Of a DNA stretch of 18,185 bases, positions 6,456 through 15,586 are shown one piece after another (within the stretch, counting starts at the first letter, position 1; the number at the start of each line of letters is the position of its first letter). The stretch is taken from positions 1-18,185 of the forward strand of contig CAZVQW010000031.1 in assembly GCA_964629475.1 (NCBI GenBank), written 5' to 3'. The notes under the pieces were generated by a model. The model was not told the DNA's origin. It was given only the letters and a program-made list of their open reading frames with translations, and made no database searches. Origin of the DNA: SMWD01 sp964629475 (GTDB lineage: Bacteria > Pseudomonadota > Gammaproteobacteria > Steroidobacterales > GCA-2729495). The translations under genes were made by a program, and so were the position numbers.

Positions 6456-7253
6456 TCAATGCCGGACAGGATCCTCGACAGACGGGTCCTTGCTGAGGCC
6501 ATTGGTGAAATAATTCTCCAGATACTCGTTGAACTGACGTGCAGCAAACCGTGCGTTTATTTCCTTTCCAACGACAGCTTCGGATACCAGCGGCTTTTGT
6601 ACCGCAAAACTCAGGAAGACACGACGTTCGGGTACATGGTACCAGCGGTTCGACTTGGTCAGTGTTGTAGGCTGACAATGAATGAATACCGGCAGGCATT
6701 GACTGCCCGAGCGTGTCGCTATGGCTGCTGCACCGGCCTTGAAGTCCAGGGATTTCCCCGGCGTCGTGCGGGTCCCCTCGGGGAAGAGAATGACCGAATG
6801 ACCATTTTGTAAACGCTCGACTGTGGAGATGATAAACTCGGTGGAGTCCGTGTTCGGAATGTAATCGGCTGCTCGCAGCAATGCCTGCATAAAGAAATTC
6901 TTGAGCAAAGCGCCTTTGATGACGCAGTCAGCCGTCGGAAAGTACGCGAGCAGGAATACAACATCAATCAACGACGGATGATTTGCGAGGATCAGGTAGT
7001 TTTCATGCGGATCGACATTCTCCAGCCCATCGATGCGGTAGTGCAGTACGCCGACCCAATGCATGTAGATGACGAAACACCGCATGCTGCCGCCGATGAC
7101 CCGGCGAATGGCATACAATTTCCGTTCACGTTCGCGAATGCCCAGCGCGATCAGCGGCAGCACCGTCGTCCCGAGTATCAGGCCACCGATACCGAAGACC
7201 GCGAAACTCGATGCGGTACCTAACCAGCGCCAGCAGAAATTGAGCAGTGCCAT
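6456..7253 (-). CDS. 1-acyl-glycerol-3-phosphate acyltransferase-like (PlsC family)
   Basis: A 265-aa membrane-bound acyltransferase. A hydrophobic N-terminal segment (residues 13-38) is followed by the PlsC catalytic NHPSLID (91-97; His92 and Asp97 of the HX4D motif) and by FPEGTRT (157-163), which binds the phosphate of the acceptor. It transfers an acyl group, perhaps the polyenoyl chain itself, to a lysolipid-like acceptor at the inner membrane. ATG 7253 is chosen; GTG 7304 would add 17 polar residues without a visible Shine-Dalgarno. It is the first gene of the leftward unit, with a 129-nt divergent region to the PPTase and about 130 nt before ACP 2. Confidence 0.88.
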   Translation of the reverse strand: MALLNFCWRWLGTASSFAVFGIGGLILGTTVLPLIALGIRERERKLYAIRRVIGGSMRCFVIYMHWVGVLHYRIDGLENVDPHENYLILANHPSLIDVVFLLAYFPTADCVIKGALLKNFFMQALLRAADYIPNTDSTEFIISTVERLQNGHSVILFPEGTRTTPGKSLDFKAGAAAIATRSGSQCLPVFIHCQPTTLTKSNRWYHVPERRVFLSFAVQKPLVSEAVVGKEINARFAARQFNEYLENYFTNGLSKDPSVEDPVRH

Positions 7254-7382
7254 AATAGACCGATTTTCTGACCACCCATATGAATGTCCAGTCGATTTTG
7301 CCACAGGGAATAGATAACGGACCCGCTGTGTTGGATTGAGCTACAGTATTGACCGGACATGCCCGAACGAAACCTCTGCTGA
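7254..7382. promoter_or_regulatory. Divergent intergenic region, acyltransferase / PPTase
   Basis: These 129 nt divide the leftward unit (from 7253) and the rightward PPTase-KS-CLF trio (from 7383), so promoters in both directions are expected here. I looked for -35/-10 pairs on both strands and found only poor matches, so no hexamers are assigned. If the acyltransferase starts at GTG 7304 the region shrinks to 78 nt. Confidence 0.4.
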
Positions 7383-8105
7383 ATGCCTGACCTAACAGAC
7401 CTGACGATTGTGCTGGCCCGTGACAAAGCGCTGGTGACCAGGCCGGGTGCGCCACGCAATAAGCGTAGCCGGACCTTGGCACAGTTCTGCCTTCGCGGTG
7501 CGGCCGCGTTGGCGAGCGAGACCAATCCCGATCAGTGGACAATCGACCAGGACGCACACGGTCGACCAGTGGCCGTCGCCAATCCGCCTGTCCCGCGCCC
7601 GATCACATTGAGCCTGAGCCACTCCGGCCAGTTCGTGGTCGCGGCGGCCGCTGCAGTTGAGTGCCTTGGAATCGATCTTGAAGTACCGAGGCAGCGTCGA
7701 TTTGCGGACATCGCATGCTTTCTCGAGTGGCCATCACTGACGGCGGCTTCGGCACCGGATAACAGCGATGAGTTCTTTATGCTCTGGACACTCTGGGAGG
7801 CGGCGATCAAGGCGACCTCCGGTTGGGGAGACTTCGACCATCGGCAGGTTTTTGCGGACCTCGCGACCAGTGCACGGCAGAACTGCGAACCGAGCGATAA
7901 TCATAGTGGCTGGGCATGCCGCCGATGGTCGAGCGCAGATTCGTTCTACATGACTGTGCTGGCTCGCCCGACCGCCGGCTTTCAGGTACGACTTTACACG
8001 ACAGCGGACGCGGGTAGCTCGGGTTGGGTGAATTTGAACGCGGACACATTGCCGCTAGACTCAGCATTTCACCACTTGCTGACCGACTCGATCCATGATG
8101 CATAG
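7383..8105 (+). CDS. 4'-phosphopantetheinyl transferase, Sfp type
   Basis: A 240-aa enzyme that converts apo-ACPs to holo form by transferring phosphopantetheine from CoA to the ACP serine. The superfamily motifs are visible: LSLSHSGQF (77-84), GIDLE with the Mg-binding acids (96-100) and LWTLWEAAIKA (134-144, W138/E139/K143). The length fits the Sfp/AcpT range. In this cluster the likely substrates are the two ACPs at 6087-6326 and 15290-15562. The start is ATG 7383; the Shine-Dalgarno is weak. Its end overlaps the following ketosynthase gene by 8-11 nt, so the two are transcribed and probably translated together. Confidence 0.92.
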   Translation: MPDLTDLTIVLARDKALVTRPGAPRNKRSRTLAQFCLRGAAALASETNPDQWTIDQDAHGRPVAVANPPVPRPITLSLSHSGQFVVAAAAAVECLGIDLEVPRQRRFADIACFLEWPSLTAASAPDNSDEFFMLWTLWEAAIKATSGWGDFDHRQVFADLATSARQNCEPSDNHSGWACRRWSSADSFYMTVLARPTAGFQVRLYTTADAGSSGWVNLNADTLPLDSAFHHLLTDSIHDA

Positions 8106-9282
8106 CGTACCCGTACAAGCCTACACGCTGACCTGTGCGTTGGGCACCGGCATGCAGGCTATCCGGCAGGCCATCACCAGCGGTGCAAAGGGGCTAAGTG
8201 ACGAGCCATGGCCTGACTGCGATATTCCCACCTGGTTCGGTCGCGTGCGGGATCTTGATCGGGGAATGCCGGCTCTCGCGCCCGAGTGGAACAGTCGCAA
8301 TAACCGTCTGACCGCTCTCGGCCTGCGACAAGACGGTTTTACCGAGCGTGTCCGGGCCGCGATCGAGCGATACGGCGCCGATCGTTGTGCCGTCATTATC
8401 GGGACAAGTACATCGAGTATCGGCAGAACGGAAGCCGGCTATCGTTCGCTCGACGAAGCCGGCCGTTTCGCGCCCGAGTTCCGCCAGCCGCAGATTCACA
8501 ACCCGCATTCACCTTCGGCATTCGTTGCCATGTCTCTCGGTTGCGAAGGACCGTCCGGTACCGTCAGTACCGCCTGTTCTTCCAGCGCCAAGGTTTTTGC
8601 CAGCGCCGCTCGCTGGTTGCAAGCTGGTGTTACGGACGCCGTCGTCGTCGGTGGCGTCGACACACTTTGCCTGAGCGTTATATACGGATTCCATGCCCTG
8701 CAACTAGTTTCATCGGATGTATGCCGGCCTTTCGATCAGCATCGACAAGGCATCAATCTCGGCGAGGCCGCTGGTTTCGTTTTGCTGACCCGCGATGCGA
8801 CGGAAACGGGGCAGATTGCGTTAACAGGATACGGCGAGAGCCTGGACGCTTACCACATGTCAAGCGCGCACCCCGAAGGCCTTGGTGCACGGCTGGCGAT
8901 GGAAGCGGCAGTCAGGCGTAGCGGAATTTCGTTTACAGATATCGACTACGTTAACCTGCACGGCACGGGGACGCGAAGTAACGATGCAATCGAGGGCCTC
9001 ATCTGTCACGAGCTCTTTTCGGGCGCGACGATGATGAGCGCGACCAAGGGCCATACCGGACACACACTCGGCGCTGCCGGTATTACCGAGGCCGTGCTGA
9101 CGATGAATGCACTCGAGACCGGAATCGTGCCGGGCACGGCCAATACATCTGTGCCCGAAGGTACTGTGGCCAGTAAATTGTTGCTGAAGAATCGCAGTTC
9201 GTCCATTAGCTGTGCGATGTCCAACTCCTTCGGGTTCGGTGGTAATAACTGCAGCATCTTATTTCGGATGGCGCGAGAGTGA
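8095..9282 (+). CDS. Beta-ketoacyl-ACP synthase (APE ApeO-like), CLF partner
   Basis: A 395-aa ketosynthase with an intact triad: Cys161 in VSTACSSSAK, His289 in NLHGTGTRSND, and His323 in TKGHTGHTLGAAG. The end NSFGFGGNNCSILF is typical. It is followed with a 4-nt GTGA overlap by a chain-length factor, the arrangement of the ApeO:ApeC heterodimer in characterised APE systems and of type II PKS KS-alpha/KS-beta pairs. It therefore likely does the main chain elongation, with chain length set by the CLF. Two adjacent ATGs, 8095 and 8098, are possible starts; both lie inside the PPTase reading frame. It differs clearly from the ketosynthase at 1487-2713, consistent with separate roles. Confidence 0.92.
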   Translation: MMHSVPVQAYTLTCALGTGMQAIRQAITSGAKGLSDEPWPDCDIPTWFGRVRDLDRGMPALAPEWNSRNNRLTALGLRQDGFTERVRAAIERYGADRCAVIIGTSTSSIGRTEAGYRSLDEAGRFAPEFRQPQIHNPHSPSAFVAMSLGCEGPSGTVSTACSSSAKVFASAARWLQAGVTDAVVVGGVDTLCLSVIYGFHALQLVSSDVCRPFDQHRQGINLGEAAGFVLLTRDATETGQIALTGYGESLDAYHMSSAHPEGLGARLAMEAAVRRSGISFTDIDYVNLHGTGTRSNDAIEGLICHELFSGATMMSATKGHTGHTLGAAGITEAVLTMNALETGIVPGTANTSVPEGTVASKLLLKNRSSSISCAMSNSFGFGGNNCSILFRMARE

Positions 9283-10079
9283 AGGTTGGTATCAACGGCA
9301 TTGGCTTGTGGGGTCCTGCACTGCAGGGTTGGCAGGAAATCCTACCGGTGTTTGCGGGCGAGGCTGAATATAACCTGTCGGATTTCACTGCGCCGAACCC
9401 GTCGACTATTTCCGCTCGGGAGCGTCGCCGGTCACCGTTACCGGTGAAGCTCGGCGTGGAGGTCGCGCAGCAAGCCTGTGACATGGCCGGTATCGACGCA
9501 TCGACGGTTGCCTCTGTGTTTACATCTGCGATGGGCGATACCGGCATCACCGACTATATGTGCCGGCAACTCGCCAGTCCGCAAAAAATGTTATCACCGA
9601 CAAAATTTCATAATTCAGTACACAATGCGCCATCGGGCTACTGGTCTATCGCCGCACAGAACCGTTCATCCAGTGGTTTCATTTGTGGCTTCGAATACAG
9701 TTTTTCCGTCGCGTTACTTGAGGCCACAGTACTTTGCGTAACGGAAAACTGCCCTGTCGTACTGGTTGCCAATGACGTTGCGCATCGCGCTCCGTTCGAA
9801 GATATCGTATGCATCGAGCATTCATTCGCGTGTGCAGTCCTGCTTGACCCGATACCGGATACGAACTACTGGTCCCTGGATCTGGAATATTGCACAGGTC
9901 CCGTCGCGTGGCCCCTGCCCGGGCATACAGCACTGGCCAAATTGAGTGAATCCAATCCTGCAGCACGTTCGCTCGCGTTTCTCGAAGCATTTGCTGGCAC
10001 AAACCCGACTGAGCTGCGATTGCCGCTAAACGAGTACTGCCATCTGAGTCTGTCGATCGATACTACAACTCAGGCTTGA
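9279..10079 (+). CDS. Beta-ketoacyl synthase chain-length factor (APE ApeC-like)
   Basis: A 266-aa thiolase-fold protein, much shorter than a ketosynthase and without the Cys-His-His triad. It carries the motif FHNSVHNAPSGYWSIA (110-125), which marks the small chain-length-factor family of APE clusters (ketoacyl-synt_2 type). It should pair with the 8095-9282 ketosynthase and shape the cavity that sets polyene length. The start is GTG 9279, sharing GTGA with the ketosynthase stop. Its stop is only 11 nt from the stop of the convergent MMPL gene, with no clear terminator between them. Confidence 0.88.
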   Translation: MKVGINGIGLWGPALQGWQEILPVFAGEAEYNLSDFTAPNPSTISARERRRSPLPVKLGVEVAQQACDMAGIDASTVASVFTSAMGDTGITDYMCRQLASPQKMLSPTKFHNSVHNAPSGYWSIAAQNRSSSGFICGFEYSFSVALLEATVLCVTENCPVVLVANDVAHRAPFEDIVCIEHSFACAVLLDPIPDTNYWSLDLEYCTGPVAWPLPGHTALAKLSESNPAARSLAFLEAFAGTNPTELRLPLNEYCHLSLSIDTTTQA

Positions 10080-10090
10080 TTCACAATTCA

Positions 10091-12376
10091 TCATTGGCGT
10101 GAACCGACCAGCGTCAGGACGTAGTTCAGTGCGACGCCGATTGCGACGGTTACACCGATTGCCTGCAGTATTGGGACGGATGAAAAGCCGAGAATCAAGA
10201 ATGCGAGCAGAGTGGACGATGCGCAGATTGTCAGGGCATGCAGCGTGTCCCGGCGACTCTCGAGACAGACCTCGGTTCGGCTCGTAAACAATGCATAGTC
10301 CAGTCCGAGACCTGCAACGAGAACTGTCGCAAACAGGCTGAACAATGACAGCTGGCCCAAAACCAAAGCGGTCAGTACGCTGGTCAGAAAAACAGTGCTC
10401 AGCAAGGTGCCACATACCCAAAGTAACCGGGAGCCCGACCCGATCCGCCAGCGCAGGAATCCGACGATCACGAGGAATGCCGCACCGAGCAACAGCAGCA
10501 CTCGTTGCCGGTACTGCTCGATGAGGGACTCGGATGCTGCCTTGAGATCGACAACGGTTACGGCAGGTAGCCCTGCCTCAATTGACTGTGCAAGAGAGCC
10601 GGGCTCGTGCAATCCGAACAGTGTCGTCAATGAGATCCAGTCGTCGCCGTCGAAGTACACCTGGCTGTTGACCAGGTCCTGCAACGACGTGTCGGCAAAT
10701 CCGTCAACCGGTGCACGGCTCGATTTCTTCGCCGCGTGATGCAGGTCGTCCAGGAAGGGCTGGAACGCCTCGGGCCGCATCGACAGGTTCTGCATTACCC
10801 GTTGCAGCTGGCCCGTCTGCTTCGCGGCGTTCACGATGTGTGCATGTCGAATATCGCGGGTCATCTGGCTCGGTACCAGCGTCGTTATGAGCTGGTAGCC
10901 GTCGAGCCAGTTCTGGCGTCGCGCCTCTATTAGAAGTGGCTCCAGGCGTTCGGTCTCCTGCAAGACGTTTTCCCGGCTCGATGCGATGACCATCACAAGA
11001 TAACGAATGTCGGGTGCACCCAGACCCAGACGTAACTCCCGGTCTCGTCGGAGTTTCTCGGGGGCGATCGGCGACATGGAGCCGAGATCGTTGTTCCAGA
11101 TATCGCGTGGCAGTAGCGCAAACAGCATCGCCGTCATCAGTAGCCCGGCAATCCAGAACGTATGTCGAAACTTCGGCGAATGAATGCTGGATATTTCGTC
11201 GGTGACCTTCGGCTCCGGTAATCCATGATACAACACCGGCAGTATGTAGCGTGCAGTGTACAGTGTCACGACAATGCCGGTGGCGGAAAATACGCCGAGC
11301 TGAGCGAGTCCGGTTGACCCGGAAATGGTCAGCGCCAAATAGGCGATGATCGTGCTGACGGCGCCCAGTCGCAGTGTCGGCCAGGTCAGCTCGATAGACC
11401 GCTCAGGTGTGCCCCGGCGCATATGGCTCAGCAGATGCAGCGGATAGTCGACCGCAACGCCAAATAGCGTGAAGCCGAATGCCAGCGTGATCCCGTGGAT
11501 GCGCCCGAACAACAGGGCAACTGCCGCCAGCCCGGTCAGCGCGCCGATGGCCAGCGGAATTGAAGCCAGCCAGATTACTTGCCAACGACGATAGGCGAAT
11601 AGCAGAACGATGATGATGGCTGCCACGGCCAGCACAGTTCGTTGTTGCGCTTCCGTCTTGATGACATCCTGCAGACTGACACCGTAGGCGCCGACGCCAT
11701 GCAGTTCCGGCATGCGCTGCGTCGTTGCGCTGACGATCGCTTCGATCGTTTCCACAGCGCGGGTCTGGGCGGCGATATCGAATGACGGTGCGACGGTTTC
11801 GGCCACTAAATACAGTGTCTGTCCGTCCGGACTGATCCAGCCGATGTCCCCGTCGCCCGACCAACTCAGTTTCTCTAGTGTGGATACACTCGCGAGATAG
11901 GGGTCTTCGGCGATGAGTGACAGCAGTTCTTCATCGGCGATGACGGCCATGTCGGCTCGTCGCTCGAGCAGGGCGGCACGCAGGCCAGCCTCACTCAGGT
12001 CGACATCATTTAGCAGATATCGATCTTCCCTGATGCTTGCAGGGATCGCGGTGATTCCTATATCTGCATCACCGCTGATAATTTTGCTAAACAGGCCGGT
12101 CGCAAGCAATGCTTCACTTAGTTGTGCTTGCTGTTCGATCGCGCTCTGTCCATCGACCAGTGGTACAGAAATGAAGAGAATCCTGGACCCGGGTCCCTGG
12201 CCGAGACGGTCGACAAGCACCTTCTCCTGATCCGTTATGGGAGTGGGCAGGAAATAACCGAGGTCGACCGTCAATTCGAAACGCGTCACAATGATGATGA
12301 TCGACAGAATGCACAATATGGCCAGCATGAGGGCCTGAAGCTTATATGATCGTACCGAACGTGCAGGCACGTTCAT
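10091..12376 (-). CDS. MMPL/RND-family lipid exporter
   Basis: A 761-aa inner-membrane protein with the duplicated RND layout: a first TM segment (14-31), a large periplasmic domain (about 35-245), a bundle of TM helices (246-385), a second first-helix (about 406-423), a second periplasmic domain, and a final TM bundle. The proton-relay type motifs sit at matching places in both halves: GVAVDY (D310, Y311) and GLGLDY (D693, Y694). This is the size and pattern of MMPL exporters of APE and related lipid clusters. It probably moves the polyene or its lipid conjugate across or out of the inner membrane. The start ATG overlaps the LolA-like gene stop as ATGA. It is the last gene of its operon. Confidence 0.9.
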   Translation of the reverse strand: MNVPARSVRSYKLQALMLAILCILSIIIIVTRFELTVDLGYFLPTPITDQEKVLVDRLGQGPGSRILFISVPLVDGQSAIEQQAQLSEALLATGLFSKIISGDADIGITAIPASIREDRYLLNDVDLSEAGLRAALLERRADMAVIADEELLSLIAEDPYLASVSTLEKLSWSGDGDIGWISPDGQTLYLVAETVAPSFDIAAQTRAVETIEAIVSATTQRMPELHGVGAYGVSLQDVIKTEAQQRTVLAVAAIIIVLLFAYRRWQVIWLASIPLAIGALTGLAAVALLFGRIHGITLAFGFTLFGVAVDYPLHLLSHMRRGTPERSIELTWPTLRLGAVSTIIAYLALTISGSTGLAQLGVFSATGIVVTLYTARYILPVLYHGLPEPKVTDEISSIHSPKFRHTFWIAGLLMTAMLFALLPRDIWNNDLGSMSPIAPEKLRRDRELRLGLGAPDIRYLVMVIASSRENVLQETERLEPLLIEARRQNWLDGYQLITTLVPSQMTRDIRHAHIVNAAKQTGQLQRVMQNLSMRPEAFQPFLDDLHHAAKKSSRAPVDGFADTSLQDLVNSQVYFDGDDWISLTTLFGLHEPGSLAQSIEAGLPAVTVVDLKAASESLIEQYRQRVLLLLGAAFLVIVGFLRWRIGSGSRLLWVCGTLLSTVFLTSVLTALVLGQLSLFSLFATVLVAGLGLDYALFTSRTEVCLESRRDTLHALTICASSTLLAFLILGFSSVPILQAIGVTVAIGVALNYVLTLVGSRQ

Positions 12377-12948
12377 GGCAGGGCCTCCTGACTAAACAGC
12401 ATTTCTTGCCAGTTGTCTTCCGTCTGCATCGTCCGGATGCTGACGATATCCGGGCCTTCGCCGGCAATCATCATCAGGACAACGTGGCGTTTCAGTTTGG
12501 AGTCCAGCGGCACTAGTTCAACGCGCCATGATTGACCCGTCTCAACTGCCGCGACCTCGAACAGAGACAACAGTGTTTCGATATCCCGTTCGAGGAACGC
12601 GCGCAGTCCGGCATAAAGGCCGTGTGCGCCTCGCGCACGCTGTAACGACAGACGTTTCGTCTTGCCGTTTCGCTCAAGTTCCAGAAAATCGTTTGTGATC
12701 AGGACCCGCTCACGGAAAGGGGTGTCGATTATTTTTAAAAATGTGCCATCCGACGACAATATAACTTCACCGCGGAAGACCAGCGGTTCCGTCAACAGTT
12801 TGTTCTGGCGCCGCTCAACGAAGGCTTGTGGCGCATAGTCGGGCAGAGCGAGACCACCGAGGATCTTGTCGATACTCTCGCGCGCAGTGTCGCCGGCTAT
12901 CGCCTGACCCATGACGAATAATAGTAGCGCAGCCAGAATGCTATGCAT
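12373..12948 (-). CDS. LolA-like periplasmic lipid/lipoprotein carrier
   Basis: A 191-aa protein with a signal peptide (MHSILAALLLFVMGQAIA, cleavage near residue 18). The mature part has the LolA pattern: QAFVERRQNKLLTEPLVFRG, then alternating beta strands, with an FLKIIDTPFRERVLI stretch typical of the outer-membrane carrier fold. It would shuttle a hydrophobic cargo, perhaps the polyene lipid, through the periplasm, working with the MMPL protein encoded next. ATG 12948 is chosen because it begins the signal peptide; the ORF extending to 13002 lies inside the acyltransferase gene. It overlaps that gene by 8 nt and the exporter by 4 nt. Confidence 0.82.
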   Translation of the reverse strand: MHSILAALLLFVMGQAIAGDTARESIDKILGGLALPDYAPQAFVERRQNKLLTEPLVFRGEVILSSDGTFLKIIDTPFRERVLITNDFLELERNGKTKRLSLQRARGAHGLYAGLRAFLERDIETLLSLFEVAAVETGQSWRVELVPLDSKLKRHVVLMMIAGEGPDIVSIRTMQTEDNWQEMLFSQEALP

Positions 12949-13867
12949 CGTCCCGCCAGAAATCGTAGAAGTTAAACCAGTTATAAGGTGCTGCCCGAAC
13001 ATACTTGCTCATCTTATCGGCGAACAGTTGTGTATATTCGCCCAGTGCGGCCTCACGATTCTTACGCTGTAAGATGAACGAAGAAGACAATATCTCACAG
13101 TGAACCTCGTACCGACCGTCGATATACAACGGAAAGATACTAACGAGGGGAACTTTGAACGTCGCCGCAATAATTAGAGGTCCGAGCGGCAGCCGGATGA
13201 TATCACCCAGAAACTGGCACTCGACCGTCCGATCACCGGGACGATACCGGTCGGCCAGAAACCCGATCCACTCGCCATGCTCCAGTGATTCGGCGATTTT
13301 CAGGCCACGCGCTGCAGGCGGCAAGTTGGCGTCTATTGTCAAATCCTGCAGATCAATATCGAGCGCTTCGAGTTGTGCGGTCAGCTGTTTGCCTATCTCG
13401 CGGTCGAGCACAACCCGCAATGTAACGCCGCCGAGTCTTGAGCCGAGCACTCTGGCTGCTTCAAACGAACCGATATGGGCTGCCAGCACCACGCCTCCTT
13501 TGCCGATATCGACCAGTTCCCGCATCTCGCGAATCTGATGTACGGTGATTGACAGTCGCTCGGTCTCACCGGTCAGAAAATATATCCGGTCCGCTGTGAC
13601 TTCGGCGAATGTTCTGAAATGCCTGAACACCTCCGATTTGCGCGGTGGTCGCCCCAGTACGCGGTTGAGATATGCAACGGAAGCCTCGCGTTCCACCCTA
13701 CGCATTACGAAAAAATACAACGCGACCGGGTACAGCATGATGTGCAGTAACGGTCGGCCCAACCAGCGCGCCACAAGAACCGTTGCCCTCAATCCGAACG
13801 CGTTGCCACCTTCGGGTCGATTCCTCCAGTTATTGCCCACCGTCTGCTTGTTGATGCCCGGTCTCAA
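12941..13867 (-). CDS. LpxL/HtrB-type lipid acyltransferase
   Basis: A 308-aa protein of the lauroyl/myristoyl acyltransferase superfamily. There is a hydrophobic N-terminal anchor (LLHIMLYPVALYFFVM, 40-55) and the catalytic HX4E motif in AAHIGSFEA (His131, Glu136), with GFLADRY further on. Such enzymes acylate lipid A precursors; the APE-cluster relatives probably acylate another carrier. The start is TTG 13867, sharing TTGA with the ligase stop; the N-terminal W-x-x-RPEGGNAFGLR segment looks conserved in APE homologues from memory, so a later ATG is unlikely. In other clusters it is often fused to a GT2 domain, which here is a separate gene at 4360-5109. Confidence 0.87.
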   Translation of the reverse strand: MRPGINKQTVGNNWRNRPEGGNAFGLRATVLVARWLGRPLLHIMLYPVALYFFVMRRVEREASVAYLNRVLGRPPRKSEVFRHFRTFAEVTADRIYFLTGETERLSITVHQIREMRELVDIGKGGVVLAAHIGSFEAARVLGSRLGGVTLRVVLDREIGKQLTAQLEALDIDLQDLTIDANLPPAARGLKIAESLEHGEWIGFLADRYRPGDRTVECQFLGDIIRLPLGPLIIAATFKVPLVSIFPLYIDGRYEVHCEILSSSFILQRKNREAALGEYTQLFADKMSKYVRAAPYNWFNFYDFWRDDA

Positions 13868-15210
13868 GACTTGTCACTCACTTCCTGAATTAGTTCACGA
13901 AGACTGGCAATCTCGAGCTTACCGGTTTTCATGCGCGGCAACCGGTCGACGATCCGCAATGGCCTGGGCAAAAAAATCTGGTCGATGTGTTCACCGAGTG
14001 CTTTGCGAATGTCATCGACTGTGCGCTTTTGGGTCACGACCAGGGCTGCGAGTCGCCCCGAGTCCTCCAACCCCATCGCTCGGGGCTCATAGAACACACC
14101 ATCGATAACGCCGTCTATCGACAGCAGCCGGTTATTGAGTTCGCCAAGCGACGTACGTTTACCGGCCACCTTGATCAGATCCGCGCTGCGGCCCTCAAGA
14201 ATGAAACTTCCATCAGCGTCGAATGACAGCGTGTCCGACAGTGTCACTCCTTCGGGTACATGTGTAGCGGATACATATACGTCGTCATCAGTCTGGCGAA
14301 TTTTTATCTCCGGGAAAAATCTCCATGATTCGCTCTGCGTCGGTCGGCGCACGGCCATTGAGCCGATCTCGCTGCAACCGTAGATCTCGATCAAGTCTGC
14401 CAACAGATAGTTTTCGGCCGCTTGGGCGAGTTCCGCAGACAATGGGGAGGTTGCACAAAGCACCCCTGACAGTTCAGGGTACTCGATTCCGGACTTGATG
14501 AGAGCGCGCAGGTGCAGCGGGGTCGTAATCAGAATTCGTCCATCCTGGACATTATTCAACGCCACTCGAATATCATCGGGAAAAAATGTATTGCCCGAAT
14601 ACACAGCGAAATCACTGACCATCGGTATCATGACAGACCATTCGAGACCATACATATGCCACGGAGGCACCGTCGCGAACAGTGTCGCCGTATTTGGTTC
14701 CTCGTCGAAGAATTTAAATGCGTTCAGGTAGGCCCCGTCGTACATAGTACGCCAGAATTTCTCGATCGGCTTGGAAGTACCAGTGCTGCCGGATGTGAAA
14801 ACGATGGCCGCGAGTCGGTCCCCGTCGAGTTTCGGTACTCTCGCAATGGTCTCCGCCGTTGCCGGGCGACCCGTGATCCTGAATGTCGGCTCCTCGAAAT
14901 CCTGATCGTCGTTATCGCACAGAATCATAGCGTCAGGATAGAGAGCCCGGATCTCGTGAACGTGGGCAGGCTGTTGCCCCGGTGGTAGCAGGGTGCAATG
15001 ACCACGAACGCCGGCCGCGAAAAATGCCAGCATGAATCTGTAGCGATCACGACACAGGTTGATGACGTAGGGCTTGTCCGGCAGGACGTTCGCCCACCAT
15101 AGCACGTCGTTAACGAACCCCTGGCGGCTTACGGGGCGACCATCGACGATTACGACAGGTCGGTCCAGTGACTGTTCCAGGAGCGGGTACATGTATTTTG
15201 TGTCAGGCAA
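13864..15210 (-). CDS. AMP-dependent aryl acid ligase (APE ApeH-like)
   Basis: A 448-aa ANL-superfamily adenylating enzyme. Visible core motifs are the P-loop-like FTSGSTGTSKP (138-148), PPWHMYGLE (182-190), YGCSEIG (277-283), the hinge-side GRSADLIKVAGKRTS (340-354) and the C-terminal RMKTGK with catalytic Lys431. It is short compared with typical acyl-CoA synthetases but matches the cluster-type ligase. It probably activates the hydroxybenzoate starter with ATP and loads it on the adjacent ACP. TTG 15210 (AGGA close upstream) or ATG 15192 may be the start; the frame remains open further upstream with no better start. It lies about 79 nt after the ACP gene, the largest gap in this operon. 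Confidence 0.88.
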   Translation of the reverse strand: MPDTKYMYPLLEQSLDRPVVIVDGRPVSRQGFVNDVLWWANVLPDKPYVINLCRDRYRFMLAFFAAGVRGHCTLLPPGQQPAHVHEIRALYPDAMILCDNDDQDFEEPTFRITGRPATAETIARVPKLDGDRLAAIVFTSGSTGTSKPIEKFWRTMYDGAYLNAFKFFDEEPNTATLFATVPPWHMYGLEWSVMIPMVSDFAVYSGNTFFPDDIRVALNNVQDGRILITTPLHLRALIKSGIEYPELSGVLCATSPLSAELAQAAENYLLADLIEIYGCSEIGSMAVRRPTQSESWRFFPEIKIRQTDDDVYVSATHVPEGVTLSDTLSFDADGSFILEGRSADLIKVAGKRTSLGELNNRLLSIDGVIDGVFYEPRAMGLEDSGRLAALVVTQKRTVDDIRKALGEHIDQIFLPRPLRIVDRLPRMKTGKLEIASLRELIQEVSDKS

Positions 15211-15289
15211 TTTTTCCTGTTGTCGATCTAGCCTGGCGATCGATCCTCTGCGATCCGACGGTTGGATCGGTCCATCTAACCCGATCGAA

Positions 15290-15562
15290 TCAGACAGTTT
15301 TTTGATTTTGCGTCACATAACCCGACAGGCTGCGCAGGGTGGTGAAAATCTTCTGAGTTTCCTCATCCTCGGCCTTGAGATGTACGCCAAACGTCTGGGC
15401 AACAGCAACAGCGATCTCTAGAGCATCAATAGAGTCCAGACCCAGCCCGTCGTTGAATAGCGGCTCTGTGGGCTCTATGTCTTCCGGCTTTACGTCTTCA
15501 AGGTTCAGGACCTCTACTATCAAGGATGCCAGGCGATGTTCTTCCGGAGTCATTTCCCCCAT
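15290..15562 (-). CDS. Acyl carrier protein 1 (phosphopantetheine-binding)
   Basis: A 90-aa acidic ACP with GLGLDSIDALE; the phosphopantetheine attachment residue is Ser44. The first helix (LASLIVEVLNLEDVKPEDIEP) is typical. It probably receives the activated aryl starter from the ligase encoded immediately downstream, a guess based on adjacency. ATG 15562 is chosen because GAGGA (15575-15571) is 8 nt upstream; ATG 15586 would add eight residues (MDFKRNIP) with only a poor Shine-Dalgarno. It is the first gene of the second leftward unit. Confidence 0.9.
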   Translation of the reverse strand: MGEMTPEEHRLASLIVEVLNLEDVKPEDIEPTEPLFNDGLGLDSIDALEIAVAVAQTFGVHLKAEDEETQKIFTTLRSLSGYVTQNQKTV

Positions 15563-15570
15563 GGGTATAT

Positions 15571-15575
15571 TCCTC
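15571..15575 (-). promoter_or_regulatory. RBS favouring the shorter ACP 1 start
   Basis: GAGGA on the - strand, 8 nt upstream of ATG 15562. The alternative ATG at 15586 is preceded by AATAAT without a comparable motif. Confidence 0.5.
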
Positions 15576-15586
15576 TTAAAATCCAT

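Noticed and set aside
7254..7382. Sigma-70 promoter hexamers on both strands
   Set aside because: TTGCCA, TTGGAT and TGGCAA were tried as -35 boxes, but no -10 box at proper spacing matches well.
10080..10090. Bidirectional terminator between the convergent CLF and MMPL genes
   Set aside because: Only an 11-nt gap; the nearby TTCAC/GTGAA pair has a 14-nt loop and no U-run, so no terminator is claimed.
11403..11864. A 153-codon - strand frame within the MMPL gene
   Set aside because: Out-of-frame copy inside a well supported 761-aa exporter; Arg- and Gly-rich composition typical of frame shadows.
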